From contig ML770322.1 in NCBI GenBank assembly GCA_009733575.1, positions 1 through 10,794 on the forward strand: 10,794 nucleotides of DNA, in the 5' to 3' direction. The notes beneath the pieces were generated by a model. That model was not told where the DNA came from. It did no database searches and was given only the letters and a program-made list of their open reading frames with translations. Every line of letters begins with the position of its first letter. Positions within the stretch are counted from its first letter, which is position 1. Shown one piece after another: positions 1 to 7,333 of this stretch. Source of the DNA: Gymnopus androsaceus JB14. Its lineage: Eukaryota > Basidiomycota > Agaricomycetes > Agaricales > Omphalotaceae. Made by a program: the position numbers and the translations under genes.

Positions 1-716
1 ATGGACGTGTGGGGACCATCACAAGTCAGGACGGTAAACCATTGCACTTACACGTTAACTCTAGTTGACGAAGCAACTGACTGGTTGGAGGAACCCCAAA
101 TGAAGTCGAAGGACGAGTCATTCGCACAGTACGTGGTTCTCCAAACAGGTCTCCAAACTCAATACGGCACAACTGTTAAAGTTCTCCACTCTGATCGAGG
201 GGGAGAATTTCTCAGTAACGAATTCACGGCATATCTGGAACGCATTGGAACACGACGACGTCTCACGGTACACGACACCCCGGAACACAATGGTATAGCG
301 GAACGCGCACACCGAACGTTGCTTAATGCAGTTCGAAGTCTCTTGATCTCATCAGGACTCCCAAAATGGCTTTGGGGATTCATGATGAAATATGCGGTAT
401 ATGTTTGGAACAGGACGCCGAAGAAAGCCATTGGAATGGCCACACCATACGAGAAACGGTTTGGTATTAAACCGGACATTACTAATCTTCGAATCTTCGG
501 CAGTATCGTTCATGTTAAACGAGAAAAGGAACCCGGCAAATTGGAACCACAGGCCCAAGAAGGACGCTGGATAGGACTCGAACCCGAATCGAATGGTCAC
601 TACATCTACCGGCCAACACGTCACACTGTCACAACGGAGAGGAACGTAGTTTTCTCTGACAGGCAGATCCAACCCGTTGAAGGGGAGGATGGAAATTTGG
701 GAAATTTAGAAACATG
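1..716 (+). mobile_element. Copia-type LTR retrotransposon, copy A (internal pol fragment)
   Basis: This is the integrase part of a copia-type element. It aligns base for base with 9751-10466 of copy C, at the same offset apart from seven single-base indels. The left end is the window edge, so more of the copy may lie outside. The right end is sharp: after the shared 'gaaatttagaaacat' the sequence changes to the start of the copy B LTR, whereas copy C continues into the RT linker. Copy A is the least mutated of the three, with an unbroken frame and many CpG sites that copy C has lost. Confidence 0.9.
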
Positions 717-735
717 GATGACGGAAAGAGAGTGA
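1..735 (+). CDS. Copia-type integrase catalytic core and C-terminal part (partial pol)
   Basis: Integrase joins retrotransposon cDNA to host DNA in the nucleus. The RNase H-fold core is visible with its catalytic triad: D2 in MDVWGPS, D65 in VLHSDRGGEF and E101 in HNGIAERAHRT, which gives the D,D35E spacing of retroviral-type integrases. Residues 130-220 follow the usual copia pattern after the core: YAVYVWNRTP, ATPYEKRFG, LRIFGSIVHV, then a KLEP..GRWIGLEP block. The ATG at base 1 is an internal methionine of pol, not a real start; protease and the integrase zinc finger should lie upstream. The last residues and the TGA at 733-735 come from the adjoining LTR, so this is a chimeric end. The missing RT and RNase H make the fragment non-functional alone. 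Confidence 0.93.
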   Translation: MDVWGPSQVRTVNHCTYTLTLVDEATDWLEEPQMKSKDESFAQYVVLQTGLQTQYGTTVKVLHSDRGGEFLSNEFTAYLERIGTRRRLTVHDTPEHNGIAERAHRTLLNAVRSLLISSGLPKWLWGFMMKYAVYVWNRTPKKAIGMATPYEKRFGIKPDITNLRIFGSIVHVKREKEPGKLEPQAQEGRWIGLEPESNGHYIYRPTRHTVTTERNVVFSDRQIQPVEGEDGNLGNLETWMTERE

Positions 736-1355
736 GCGAACAAGCTAAGTATCACACAGCGACGTATACGTACCTAGGGTTGTGATGTTGCTGTACTCGG
801 TACACGGAGCGTCAGCAGCGTAACTGAAGAGATAAAGATATCAGAGAGAGAGCGGGTAGTCACATGGAAGAAATGACGAACAGCATAAGAGGTACGTCGG
901 TTTCGTTGCAGCCGCAGAAGACGGGGAACAAGGTGTGGTTCAGATTCAGCATTTGTATAGACACTTGGAATTTTTGGGAAAGGCAATCTGAACATCCTGG
1001 CCCTATTGCCAAGTGCGTTATTAGTTACTGGTGGTGGAGGAGATTAAACATATATAGTATCTTACATATCCGCACTGTTATGTTGACCAAGAACCGTGAA
1101 TAAAAGTCACAATAAGTATACGCTGTGATAGTATGTGACATGAAGTGACCAACGTAACACACGTCTCAGACACCCCAAAAAATAGTAGAATTGTTCGGGA
1201 GTGTTTATTTTAGTAATATTTAAGCAATCTTAATCCTATTAAAGTGCTCTCTGTAGTAGGAGAGCTCCAGAAATCACATATTCCTTACAAGTACTGTATA
1301 CACCGCATTACGCCATAACGGTACGGTTAAATACGGACTCCTGAAGGGCTTACGG

Positions 1356-1382
1356 GATGGTATGATTGGACACCATACCATC
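1356..1382 (+). repeat. Inverted repeat in LTR (copy B)
   Basis: Arms gatggtatg (1356-1364) and cataccatc (1374-1382) are perfect 9-bp complements around a 9-base loop. More GGTA/TACC units and the palindrome-like accatatggt follow at 1388-1397. The same structure, with an 8-bp stem, is kept in copy C at 6860-6884. Confidence 0.7.
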
Positions 1383-1514
1383 CGTACACCATATGGTACA
1401 GATATTGGTGTGTGGAATATCAAAGTAATATAGCTTCTATCGAACTATACATGGAATGCTTTCTCGTATTCTCCACTTGTTTGTATCACCATCCCATGCA
1501 CTCCACTGTTATCG

Positions 1515-1616
1515 TCTCGCAGACTCCACTCAGTGTCTCGCCATATCCACTTGCTCTCTCGCAGTACCCACTTTACATATGGACAGTACCACACATATTC
1601 ACGCAGTAGCCACTTG
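1515..1616 (+). repeat. Degenerate tandem array of about 21-22 bp in LTR (copy B)
   Basis: Five related units begin near 1515, 1536, 1557, 1579 and 1599. They share a core like tctcgcag.acccactt; clear examples are tctcgcagactccact, tctcgccatatccact and tctcgcagtacccact. The array ends about 30 bp before the TATA box, where enhancer-type elements would sit. The spacing is about two helical turns. Confidence 0.6.
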
Positions 1617-1644
1617 CCCGATATATTGTTTGTACTTAGGACTG

Positions 1645-1653
1645 TATATAAAG
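1645..1653 (+). promoter_or_regulatory. TATA box of copy B LTR promoter
   Basis: The sequence tatataaag lies 128 bp before the tRNA-type primer site and is identical in copy C (7150-7158). It is the best candidate for the LTR core promoter, with the RNA start expected about 30 bp downstream. Confidence 0.65.
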
Positions 1654-1772
1654 CCTAGTACCATACCCTGTAATATAACCCATTGTCCCCCATCAATCTG
1701 TGTGATCGTTACTACTAAGTTCCTGTGTGGACTTACTGCTGCTACTTCCTATTTAGGAATGTAACTCTAATA

Positions 1773-1787
1773 GGTTATTGGCCCCAG
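1773..1787 (+). other. Primer-binding site, half-tRNA (initiator Met) type, copy B
   Basis: The bases ggttattggccccag follow the LTR. They resemble ggttatgggcccag, the complement of the conserved eukaryotic initiator tRNA-Met anticodon arm, which Drosophila copia uses as primer site. Copy B has T for G at one base and an extra C. Confidence 0.55.
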
Positions 1788-1830
1788 CCTTAACCATTGA
1801 CGCATCTATTTGTGGACATAACTTTTGTTG

Positions 1831-3514
1831 ATGTCACAACCTAGGCCTACTGCACCAGCAGCTCGCAGAACAGCATCAGGACAAAGCCGCCGCCGGCCGC
1901 AGCATCAGCAGTAAACCAGGCACCTCTACCATTACCATTACCAGCCACTGATTCAAAGGCACCTTGCGCTTCGAAATCTCATATAGCGGACAAAGAGAAA
2001 CCGCAACAGGTGGTGGAATCCAAGCGACCAGAAGTGGTTTGTTTGTGCTAAACAGCCTTGCCCAAACCGGTACGATACACCTCACAAGGATACTAAATAT
2101 ACTGCAGAATTACCGGATTACGCCATCTACCTGATATTGGTCAGGAACAATTTATCAAAGTTGCAGAAAACGAAAGACAGGAGAAAAAGACGTAGTGAAT
2201 GTCTAGCTGGCAAACAGAAAAGCCGCAGCCTCATCTTCAATCTAATCCCATCAGCACCTACTCCTTCACCAGCTCCAGTTTTGTTACCAAAACAGAGCCA
2301 CAGCAAACACCACTCCACTTCCACCGAATCCATCTCCACAGCCATCTCCACAGCAACTCCACAGCCCTTACCAAGCATCTTCCACAAAGATCTCCACCCT
2401 CATCTCCATCAGATCAGGATCTGAATCATCAGGGGCATTTGAATCAGATTCGACACAACAATATGGTCTAAAGCACTAAAAGCCTTGATAAGGTTACAAC
2501 CTTAAAGTCGGACGGATCAAACTGGGAACGTGGAAACTCGAGTGGAATTTTGAGCCAGATCTATTGGGTCTACCAGCGCTATTTCGAATGGAATCCACAT
2601 GTGGACAATGGATCCAGATGCAACGCAGAATGATAGAGAAAGGACAATTACCTTGAGCTATCATTTGCGGTTTTCGGATGGAATATTCCAAAGGTTATAG
2701 GAACTACGGCAACACAAATGGTTGGGGAAAATTACTCGCTGATTTATGATTCTTAAAAACCGCTCTTACTGAATCATTTTTACAAAGACGACTTCACACC
2801 ATGCGATGCATGGACCATCCAAGGTCAATAAACATTTGGGATACATGATCAAGCCATAACCACGACGACCTCTACAACTAGGGGAATAAATATAATGACG
2901 ATATATGTTCAAACCGATTATTCCTCTGTCCCCGACACACTCAAAGCACTATTAAAGTGCATTGGGCTGTTTTCTCCATGAAGCAGACAAGAAGCTCAGT
3001 CACGCCGAGCATTTCCATCATTCGTGCTGAATCAATGGTGCACCAAATGCGACATTAATCACAAGAAGGATCGGAAAACTACGCGTTAACAGGGGAAGAG
3101 GAGGTTTCTGAGGTCGTGGAAATTCTTTAGGGGAATTCCCGAGGCAGAGGCAAAGCCCGTTGGAGGATCAAGAGTTGTCAGCGACTCTGTTTGTTTAACT
3201 GCGTGGTAAAGGTCACTTTGGAAATCATGTCCATCAGAGAAATGCAGTCAGGCAACGGAGGCAAGAGACGAAAGTCCTAAAGAGAAGCAGAAGAAGAAGT
3301 CGGGATGGAAACTGGGAGATAGCCAAAGAAACAGCAAATGTGCATCCTCTCTAATGGATTGAGGAACCACTACGCCAGCTCAGTTCATCTGGGGCAGCTA
3401 ATCCCGAGCTAAGGCATCCGGGAATCTTGTCTTTGATTTTTCCGAAATAGCTGATAAATCGATTAGCTCTCTCATCGCCAAGAATCACAGATCAAGAAAT
3501 ACAGCGTATCAATG
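1831..3514 (+). pseudogene. Broken copia-type gag (copy B)
   Basis: The start atgtcacaacctaggcc at 1831 matches the gag start of copy C at 7334. The whole gag region can be followed, including the W-rich N-terminal domain, the proline-rich linker, the UBN2-like core (for example the segment coding for TLKSDGSNW near 2503) and the RG-rich tail. Many single-base insertions and deletions break the frame from about 1885 on, so no long protein remains. The TGA after the RG-rich GRGGF (3109-3111) is at the same place as in copy C, so it predates the split of the two copies. The zinc-knuckle region near 3190-3235 is damaged. Confidence 0.85.
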
Positions 3515-4246
3515 CACTAATTGCAACCACATTAAAATTGACACTCCACCACCTCTTACTCTTAACAACAAAGGAGGAGGAAGAAGTATATGTTGACGCT
3601 TACCGCTGCAGCCCATAGTTACGGAGTAATCTTTTTGACTCCAGATGCTCTACCACATGACGCCACTCACCGACGAACTCAGGAATCAAAGGGAGATTCC
3701 AACACAATCATTCAGGCTGCCAACGCGGATAACCTTCACGCAAAACATCTCCGCACACTCCATCTTGATTTCCCCACATATGGACACAAAGTCCAAACCT
3801 AAAGCTCCATTCAGACCCTTCTATGTCCAGAACACTCCCAATGCAATCGTATCACTGGGAAAACTTGACATGATGGTTACGCATCCTACTGCAAATGGTA
3901 AAATGGACCAATCAGAGGATGCCAGGGGAAACTCGTGGGAGTCATCCCAAAGAACTAACGGACTATACATGATCCCATCACGGGAAGATGCTTTATTTGA
4001 CTAAGAGTTGGCAGATTGGTATCTCTTTACGAGGCACACTGGCATCTTAAGGTCACTTCAACTATGCTTACAATGAAGCATATCGTTCCGTGATAACCAG
4101 GTTGTGGGAATGGTTGAATCAGAAGCAAATGGACAAACCAGAATGCCGTGCTTTATGCTTGGCGAAAGCATCCAGGTATCCTATTGCTCAGGTGCGATCA
4201 TTCTCCACGTGCGGGGAGATTTTGGAGACGTCTTCCACCATGGACG
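3515..4246 (+). pseudogene. Broken copia-type protease and integrase N-terminus (copy B)
   Basis: Two overlapping frames hold recognisable pieces: AAAHSYGVIF before the protease active site (near 3606-3636), and HMTPLTDELRNQREIPTQ, VSLGKLD and NGLYMIPSREDALFD from 3654 to 4003. The aspartic protease motif D-S-G reads D-S-R at 3637-3645, because gga has become aga in a CpG context, which would inactivate it. A third frame at 4090-4246 carries the integrase zinc-finger end (PECRALCLAKASRYPIAQVRS). The copy stops at the bases for the first catalytic aspartate, and the open frame then runs into foreign sequence to a stop at 4381. Confidence 0.85.
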
Positions 4247-4754
4247 ATGGTGATAATAATGAAAGGATCCTGAGTCGTCAACGCGCAGACTCGGATGATG
4301 ATCCAAAGTTTGATGAAAGAAAAATCATCTTTTCCTTGGTTGAAAGCCTCGAGAATGATAATGAACCTTTGGAGAGAGGATAAGAGAGAAGACAGGATAC
4401 GAAAAAGAGAAGATCCAAAAATCTCTGGGCTTGGAGAAGAACGAGAATGAGGAGAATACTTTCCGCGCACACCAGACAATGGTGGCGGGAAGCAAAAGAT
4501 GATGCAGACATGCACCACAATTCTGGTCTCAATGCAGACATCAGTCATTGTGCCTGTGTCAGCTGTATTGATACCAGACTCTCTTCTCATCTCCAGTGCT
4601 CCCTTGCCTTATCTATCACTTACGCTAGCTGTTCTCAAGCTCACGTAGCTTCAGCTAGCACTTTGGGCATTCTGAATCAAAAACCACAAGGGAGGAAGGG
4701 AAGAAAAAGCATGCTTGGGCGCCAAAAGTTTCTATCCTTCAACATTCTACCATC
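4247..4754. other. Non-element stretch with unrecognised charged open frames
   Basis: There is no counterpart in the other element copies. On the + strand the frame entering from copy B stays open for about 45 codons (4247-4380) and is very acidic (DDGDNNERILSRQRADSDDD, later IIFSLVESLENDNEPLERG). Just beyond its stop another + frame reads a lysine/glutamate-rich segment (REKTGYEKEKIQKSLGLEKN) that ends at a TGA near 4500. This composition looks like protein-coding DNA broken by a frameshift, but I recognise no family. The stretch 4510-4740 holds only a hairpin (listed separately). No promoter could be assigned with confidence. Confidence 0.3.
4624..4659. repeat. Bulged hairpin, two-part inverted repeat
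   Basis: Outer arms gctagctg (4624-4631) and cagctagc (4652-4659) are perfect complements. Inner arms aagct (4637-4641) and agctt (4647-4651) enclose the loop cacgt. On the 3' side the two stems abut; on the 5' side ttctc forms a 5-base bulge. That gives 13 base pairs in 36 bases, about 95 bp upstream of the F-box ATG. Confidence 0.6.
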
Positions 4755-5825
4755 ATGATGATGGAGAGATGTGTACCCAATGAACTTGTAGACTGCATCC
4801 TTGAGAATCTCTATTTTGACAGAGATACTCTTTTCAACTGCACGCTAGTTGGAAGAGCCTGGATTCGCTCCTCGCAGCATGGCATCTTCCGAGAAATTGT
4901 TCTCGGACTACCCTCTCAGAATGAACCGTCAACCGAAAAGCTCACGGATGCATATCTAAAGGCCACTAGGCGTTTGGAGTCTTTGGATGCATTATTCTCC
5001 AAAAAGCCTTACATGGCATCGTTTGTTTGGTCTCTGGAACTTTGATGGTTCCAACACTGAAAACTTTCTGTGCCGCAACGTGCCCCGCCTGAAGTGGTAT
5101 ATACTGTCACAGCCAGCCTGGTGCGAAGGCTCTCCGGCTTGAACAGTTTATCATTCTTGTCTGTATACTGGGAGAGTTTGCCTCCTTTTCTGAAAGCAGC
5201 TTTGACTGATCTCTGTCTGGCTTGTTCAGAAATAACCTGATTCTCTGCTGTTGACTTTTTTGTTGGCACATGCACCGATCTAGCATCTTTTCTGGTCCAT
5301 ATGAAGGATTTGAAGTTCTTGGAGATCGCAATGTGTTGCAAGAATGCGCACGATTGCAAGAATCTCTGTTCAGAATTGGAGGCTAGTCATCTGCCTCAAA
5401 GTATACAGCTTGATGAATTGCGGATTGGCAATCATTGCCATTTCGTAGATTGGTTTGTCGAGACTCCTGCCCATTTAGATTCCGTAATCTAAAGTCGTTG
5501 GGGATCCACAGCAACCTAGACAACATGATTTCACAGTACTTTGGCACCAGCCTTGAAGAGCTGACGTTATATGATTATCCATTCAATCCAGGTGTAATGT
5601 TGGCATCTACTGCAAACCATGTACATGCTGCTCTTCTGACGCTACTCATACATTCCCTGCGCTGGCTTCGGTGAGTGCAGAACGTTGAACACGCGAGATT
5701 AGGTATGACTGAGATTTTTCTCTGGTTTCGTTCAAAATAATGTTTCTCTTAGACTTGAGCATACGCCTCATACTCTTTTGAGTGAAGCAACAAAGCTATA
5801 CATTTCGCAAGGTACAGTGCATTAA
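4755..5825 (+). pseudogene. F-box protein pseudogene (agaric type)
   Basis: F-box proteins bring substrates to SCF ubiquitin ligases through Skp1. Translation from the ATG at 4755 gives an N-terminal F-box-like segment, VPNELVDCILENLYFD followed by LFNCTLVGRAWIRSSQH, a pattern common in large agaric F-box families. A leucine-rich region follows, e.g. LSGLNSLSFLSVYWESLPPF (from about 5124) and HMKDLKFLEIAM (from 5298), then LEELTLYDYPF (near 5550). The gene is broken: TGA at 5043, a short stretch in another frame (NTENFLCRNVPRLKW, about 5057-5102), return to the first frame, TGA at 5238, and a frameshift near 5480. A GT-AG intron fits at 5671-5752, after which the frame reads LEHTPHTLLSEATKLYISQ to a stop at 5823. 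Some lesions could be sequence error. The F-box call is by pattern only. Confidence 0.65.
5671..5752 (+). other. Putative spliceosomal intron in the F-box pseudogene
   Basis: The donor gtgagt at 5671 and acceptor tttctcttag ending at 5752 frame 82 bases, a normal basidiomycete intron size. Removing it joins HSLRWLR to LEHTPHTLLSEA in one frame, whereas the unspliced frame stops at once at 5672-5674. A branch-point-like ctgag lies near 5709. Confidence 0.5.
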
Positions 5826-6215
5826 ATTATGAATTATGATACAGAAAATCTTCAATAATTGGAGTGTCCAGTGTCCGAGCAATTATTTGTGTCCATAGAG
5901 TAGTACAGTCTTTAATCAGTTGAACCAAAGAATGAAACATTCCACTCTGCCCAAGTTTCACTAGGGTCCAAAATCAACGAAGGACTCAAAAATCCAGGCT
6001 GACTATCATTGACTTCCCCATGCCAGCAATGCTTTTCGAAACATTGCTTGCACACATCAGGAATTTCCATTCCCAATCTTCCCAACGAACGTTGAATAGC
6101 TCCACAGGCGATACAAGTGGTCCAGTTTGCGGCGAGCTGATTGTTGTCCTGGCTGTACAGCGTGAGGGTGTTATTCCAGAGGAGACTTATCTGGGAGTTG
6201 TCAAAGTCTGTTCTT
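5826..6215 (+). pseudogene. Likely 3' remnant of the F-box gene, cut by copy C
   Basis: Two overlapping + frames look protein-like. The first, from about 5845, reads NWSVQCPSNYL, then NQRMKHSTLPKFH and GPKSTKDSKIQADYH, interrupted by TAG, TAG and TGA; the last two could each come from TGG (Trp) by one G-to-A change. The second is open from 5936 to 6214 (94 codons with its stop) and reads PAMLFETLLAHIRNFHSQ then GVIPEETYLGVVKVC. Its stop at 6215-6217 is formed with the first bases of copy C. This fits a host reading frame truncated by the insertion. Which frame is original is unclear, and no specific domain is recognised. Confidence 0.35.
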
Positions 6216-6856
6216 GATGACGGAAAGAAGAGTGAGCGAACAAGCTAAGATCACACAGCGACGTATACGTACCCTAGGGTTGTGATGTTGCTGTACTCGG
6301 TACACGGAGCGTCAGCAGCGTAACTGAAGAGATAAAGATATCAGAGAGAGAGCGGGTAGTCACATGGAAGAGAATGACGAACAGCATAAGAGGTACGTCG
6401 GTTTCGTTGCAGCCGCAGAAGACGGGGAACAAGGTGTGGTTCAGATTCAGCATTGTATAGACACTTGGAATTTTCGGGAAAGGCAATCTGAACATCCTGG
6501 CCCTATTGCACAAGTGCGTTATTAGTTACTGGTGGTGGAGGAGATTAAACATATATAGTATCTTACATATCCGCACTGTTATGTTGACCAAGAACCGTGA
6601 ATAAAAGTCACAATAAGTATACGCATGTGATAGTATGTGACATGAAGTGACCAACGTAACACACGTCTAGGACACCCCAAAAAATAGTAGAATTGTTCGG
6701 GAGTGTTTATTTTAGTAATATTTAAGCAATCTTAATCCTATTAAAGTGCTCTCTGTAGTAGGAGAGCTCCAGAAATCACATATTCCTTACAAGTACTGTA
6801 TACACCGCATTACGCCATAACGGTACGGTTAAATACCGGACTCCTGAAGGGCTTAC

Positions 6857-6900
6857 GGTATGGTATGATTGGACACCATACCATCCGTACACCATATGGT
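6857..6900 (+). repeat. GGTA/TACC inverted-repeat cluster in LTR (copy C)
   Basis: The left side ggtatggtatg can pair with cataccat in two registers: 6860-6867 with 6877-6884, or 6857-6864 with 6875-6882. A perfect 10-bp palindrome accatatggt follows at 6891-6900. Related cggtacggt and taccgg units lie just upstream at about 6820-6840. The cluster is conserved in copy B. Confidence 0.65.
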
Positions 6901-7017
6901 ACAGATATGGTGTGTTGGAATATCAAAGGTAAATATATTCTATCGAACTATACATGGAATGCTTTCTCGTAGTCTCCACTTGTTTGTATCACCATCCCAT
7001 GCACTCCACTGTTATCG

Positions 7018-7121
7018 TCTCGCAGACTCCACTCAGTGTCTCGCCATATCCACTTGCTCTCTCGCAGTACCCACTTTACCATATGGACAGTAGCCACACA
7101 TATTCACGCAGTAGCCACTTG
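7018..7121 (+). repeat. Degenerate tandem array of about 21-22 bp in LTR (copy C)
   Basis: Units start at 7018, 7039 and 7060 (exactly 21 bp apart), then near 7083 and 7104. The shared core is ctcgcag.accCACTt, e.g. tctcgcagtacccacttt at 7060-7077 and ttcacgcagtagccactt at 7104. The array ends about 29 bp before the TATA box, in the position of an upstream activating region. Confidence 0.65.
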
Positions 7122-7149
7122 CCCGATATATTGTTTGTACTTAGGACTG

Positions 7150-7158
7150 TATATAAAG
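7150..7158 (+). promoter_or_regulatory. TATA box of copy C LTR promoter
   Basis: tatataaag is identical in both LTR copies and lies 184 bp before the gag ATG. The RNA would begin near 7180, leaving a short R-U5 before the primer site at 7276. The exact start cannot be read from sequence. Confidence 0.65.
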
Positions 7159-7275
7159 CCTAGTACCATACCCTGTAATATAACCATTGTCCCCCATCAA
7201 TCTGTGTGATCGTTACTACTAAGTCCTGTGTGGACTTACTGCTGCTACTTCCTATTTAGGAATGTAACTCTAATA

Positions 7276-7290
7276 GGTTATGGGCCCCAG
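7276..7290 (+). other. Primer-binding site, half-tRNA (initiator Met) type, copy C
   Basis: ggttatgggccccag equals the complement of the conserved eukaryotic initiator tRNA-Met anticodon arm (ggttatgggcccagc) except for one extra C. Drosophila copia primes reverse transcription from a 5' tRNA-Met fragment cut in the anticodon arm, using such a site. It sits where a primer site should be, after the LTR and 44 bp before the gag ATG. Confidence 0.65.
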
Positions 7291-7333
7291 CCTTAACCAT
7301 TGACGCATCTATTTGTGGACATAACTTTTGTTG

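Larger units (their letters stand above)
717..1772 (+). repeat. 5' LTR of copy B
   Basis: This repeat is nearly identical to 6216-7275 and starts in both copies at the same gatgacgg, so the 5' edge is good to a few bases (a TG start would be 719). The 3' edge is placed just before the tRNA-like primer site at 1773 and is less certain, because no 3' LTR is in the window and the end does not show the usual CA. Its length of about 1,056 bp is long for copia. It contains a GGTA-rich palindrome cluster, an array of about 21 bp repeats and a TATA box, and no supported gene. Confidence 0.75.
717..4246 (+). mobile_element. Copia-type LTR retrotransposon, copy B (5' two-thirds, degraded)
   Basis: Copy B runs from an LTR start through gag, protease and the integrase zinc finger. 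It is collinear with 6216-9757 of copy C. The left boundary is set where B and C begin to match (gatgacgg; 717 here, 6216 in C) with unrelated sequence before it. The right boundary is where the match stops after atggacg at 4240-4246; beyond it is sequence with no counterpart in C. No 3' LTR follows, so B is truncated. Differences from C in the noncoding and gag parts are mostly single-base gains and losses. Confidence 0.9.
6216..7275 (+). repeat. 5' LTR of copy C
   Basis: It matches the copy B LTR throughout, differing mainly by single-base indels. A TG start would be at 6218. The end is placed before ggttatggg at 7276. It carries, in order, a GGTA-rich palindrome cluster (about 6825-6905), an array of about 21 bp repeats (7018-7121) and a TATA box (7150). 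An AATAAA at 6600-6605 lies upstream of the TATA box, so it is not an obvious poly(A) signal for the element's own RNA. Short open frames within the LTR have no protein-like features. Confidence 0.75.

Noticed and set aside
864..1103. Short open frames inside the LTRs (e.g. 864-1103, 1412-1764, 6869-7163)
   Set aside because: They are not conserved in frame between copies B and C because of indels, and they show no protein-like features; part of them is just the tandem array.
4198..4590. Minus-strand 130-codon open frame across the end of copy B
   Set aside because: It spans the element/host junction and is hydrophobic in a way explained by the acidic/basic codons on the other strand. No motif supports it.
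5812..5844. Second intron gtacagtg...gatacag in the F-box pseudogene
   Set aside because: At 33 bases it is too short for a normal fungal intron, and removing it does not restore the frame.
6600..6605. AATAAA in the LTR as the element's poly(A) signal
   Set aside because: It lies about 550 bp upstream of the TATA box, outside the expected transcript start, so it cannot end the element's RNA in the usual R region. Fungal poly(A) signals are also weakly defined.
7018..7121. CRISPR-like array
   Set aside because: The units are degenerate and contiguous with no unique spacers, lie in a eukaryotic LTR and have no cas genes nearby.
7328..7333. Two TTG codons just before the gag ATG as an alternative start
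   Set aside because: Eukaryotic translation would use the ATG at 7334, which is the start kept in copy B (1831).
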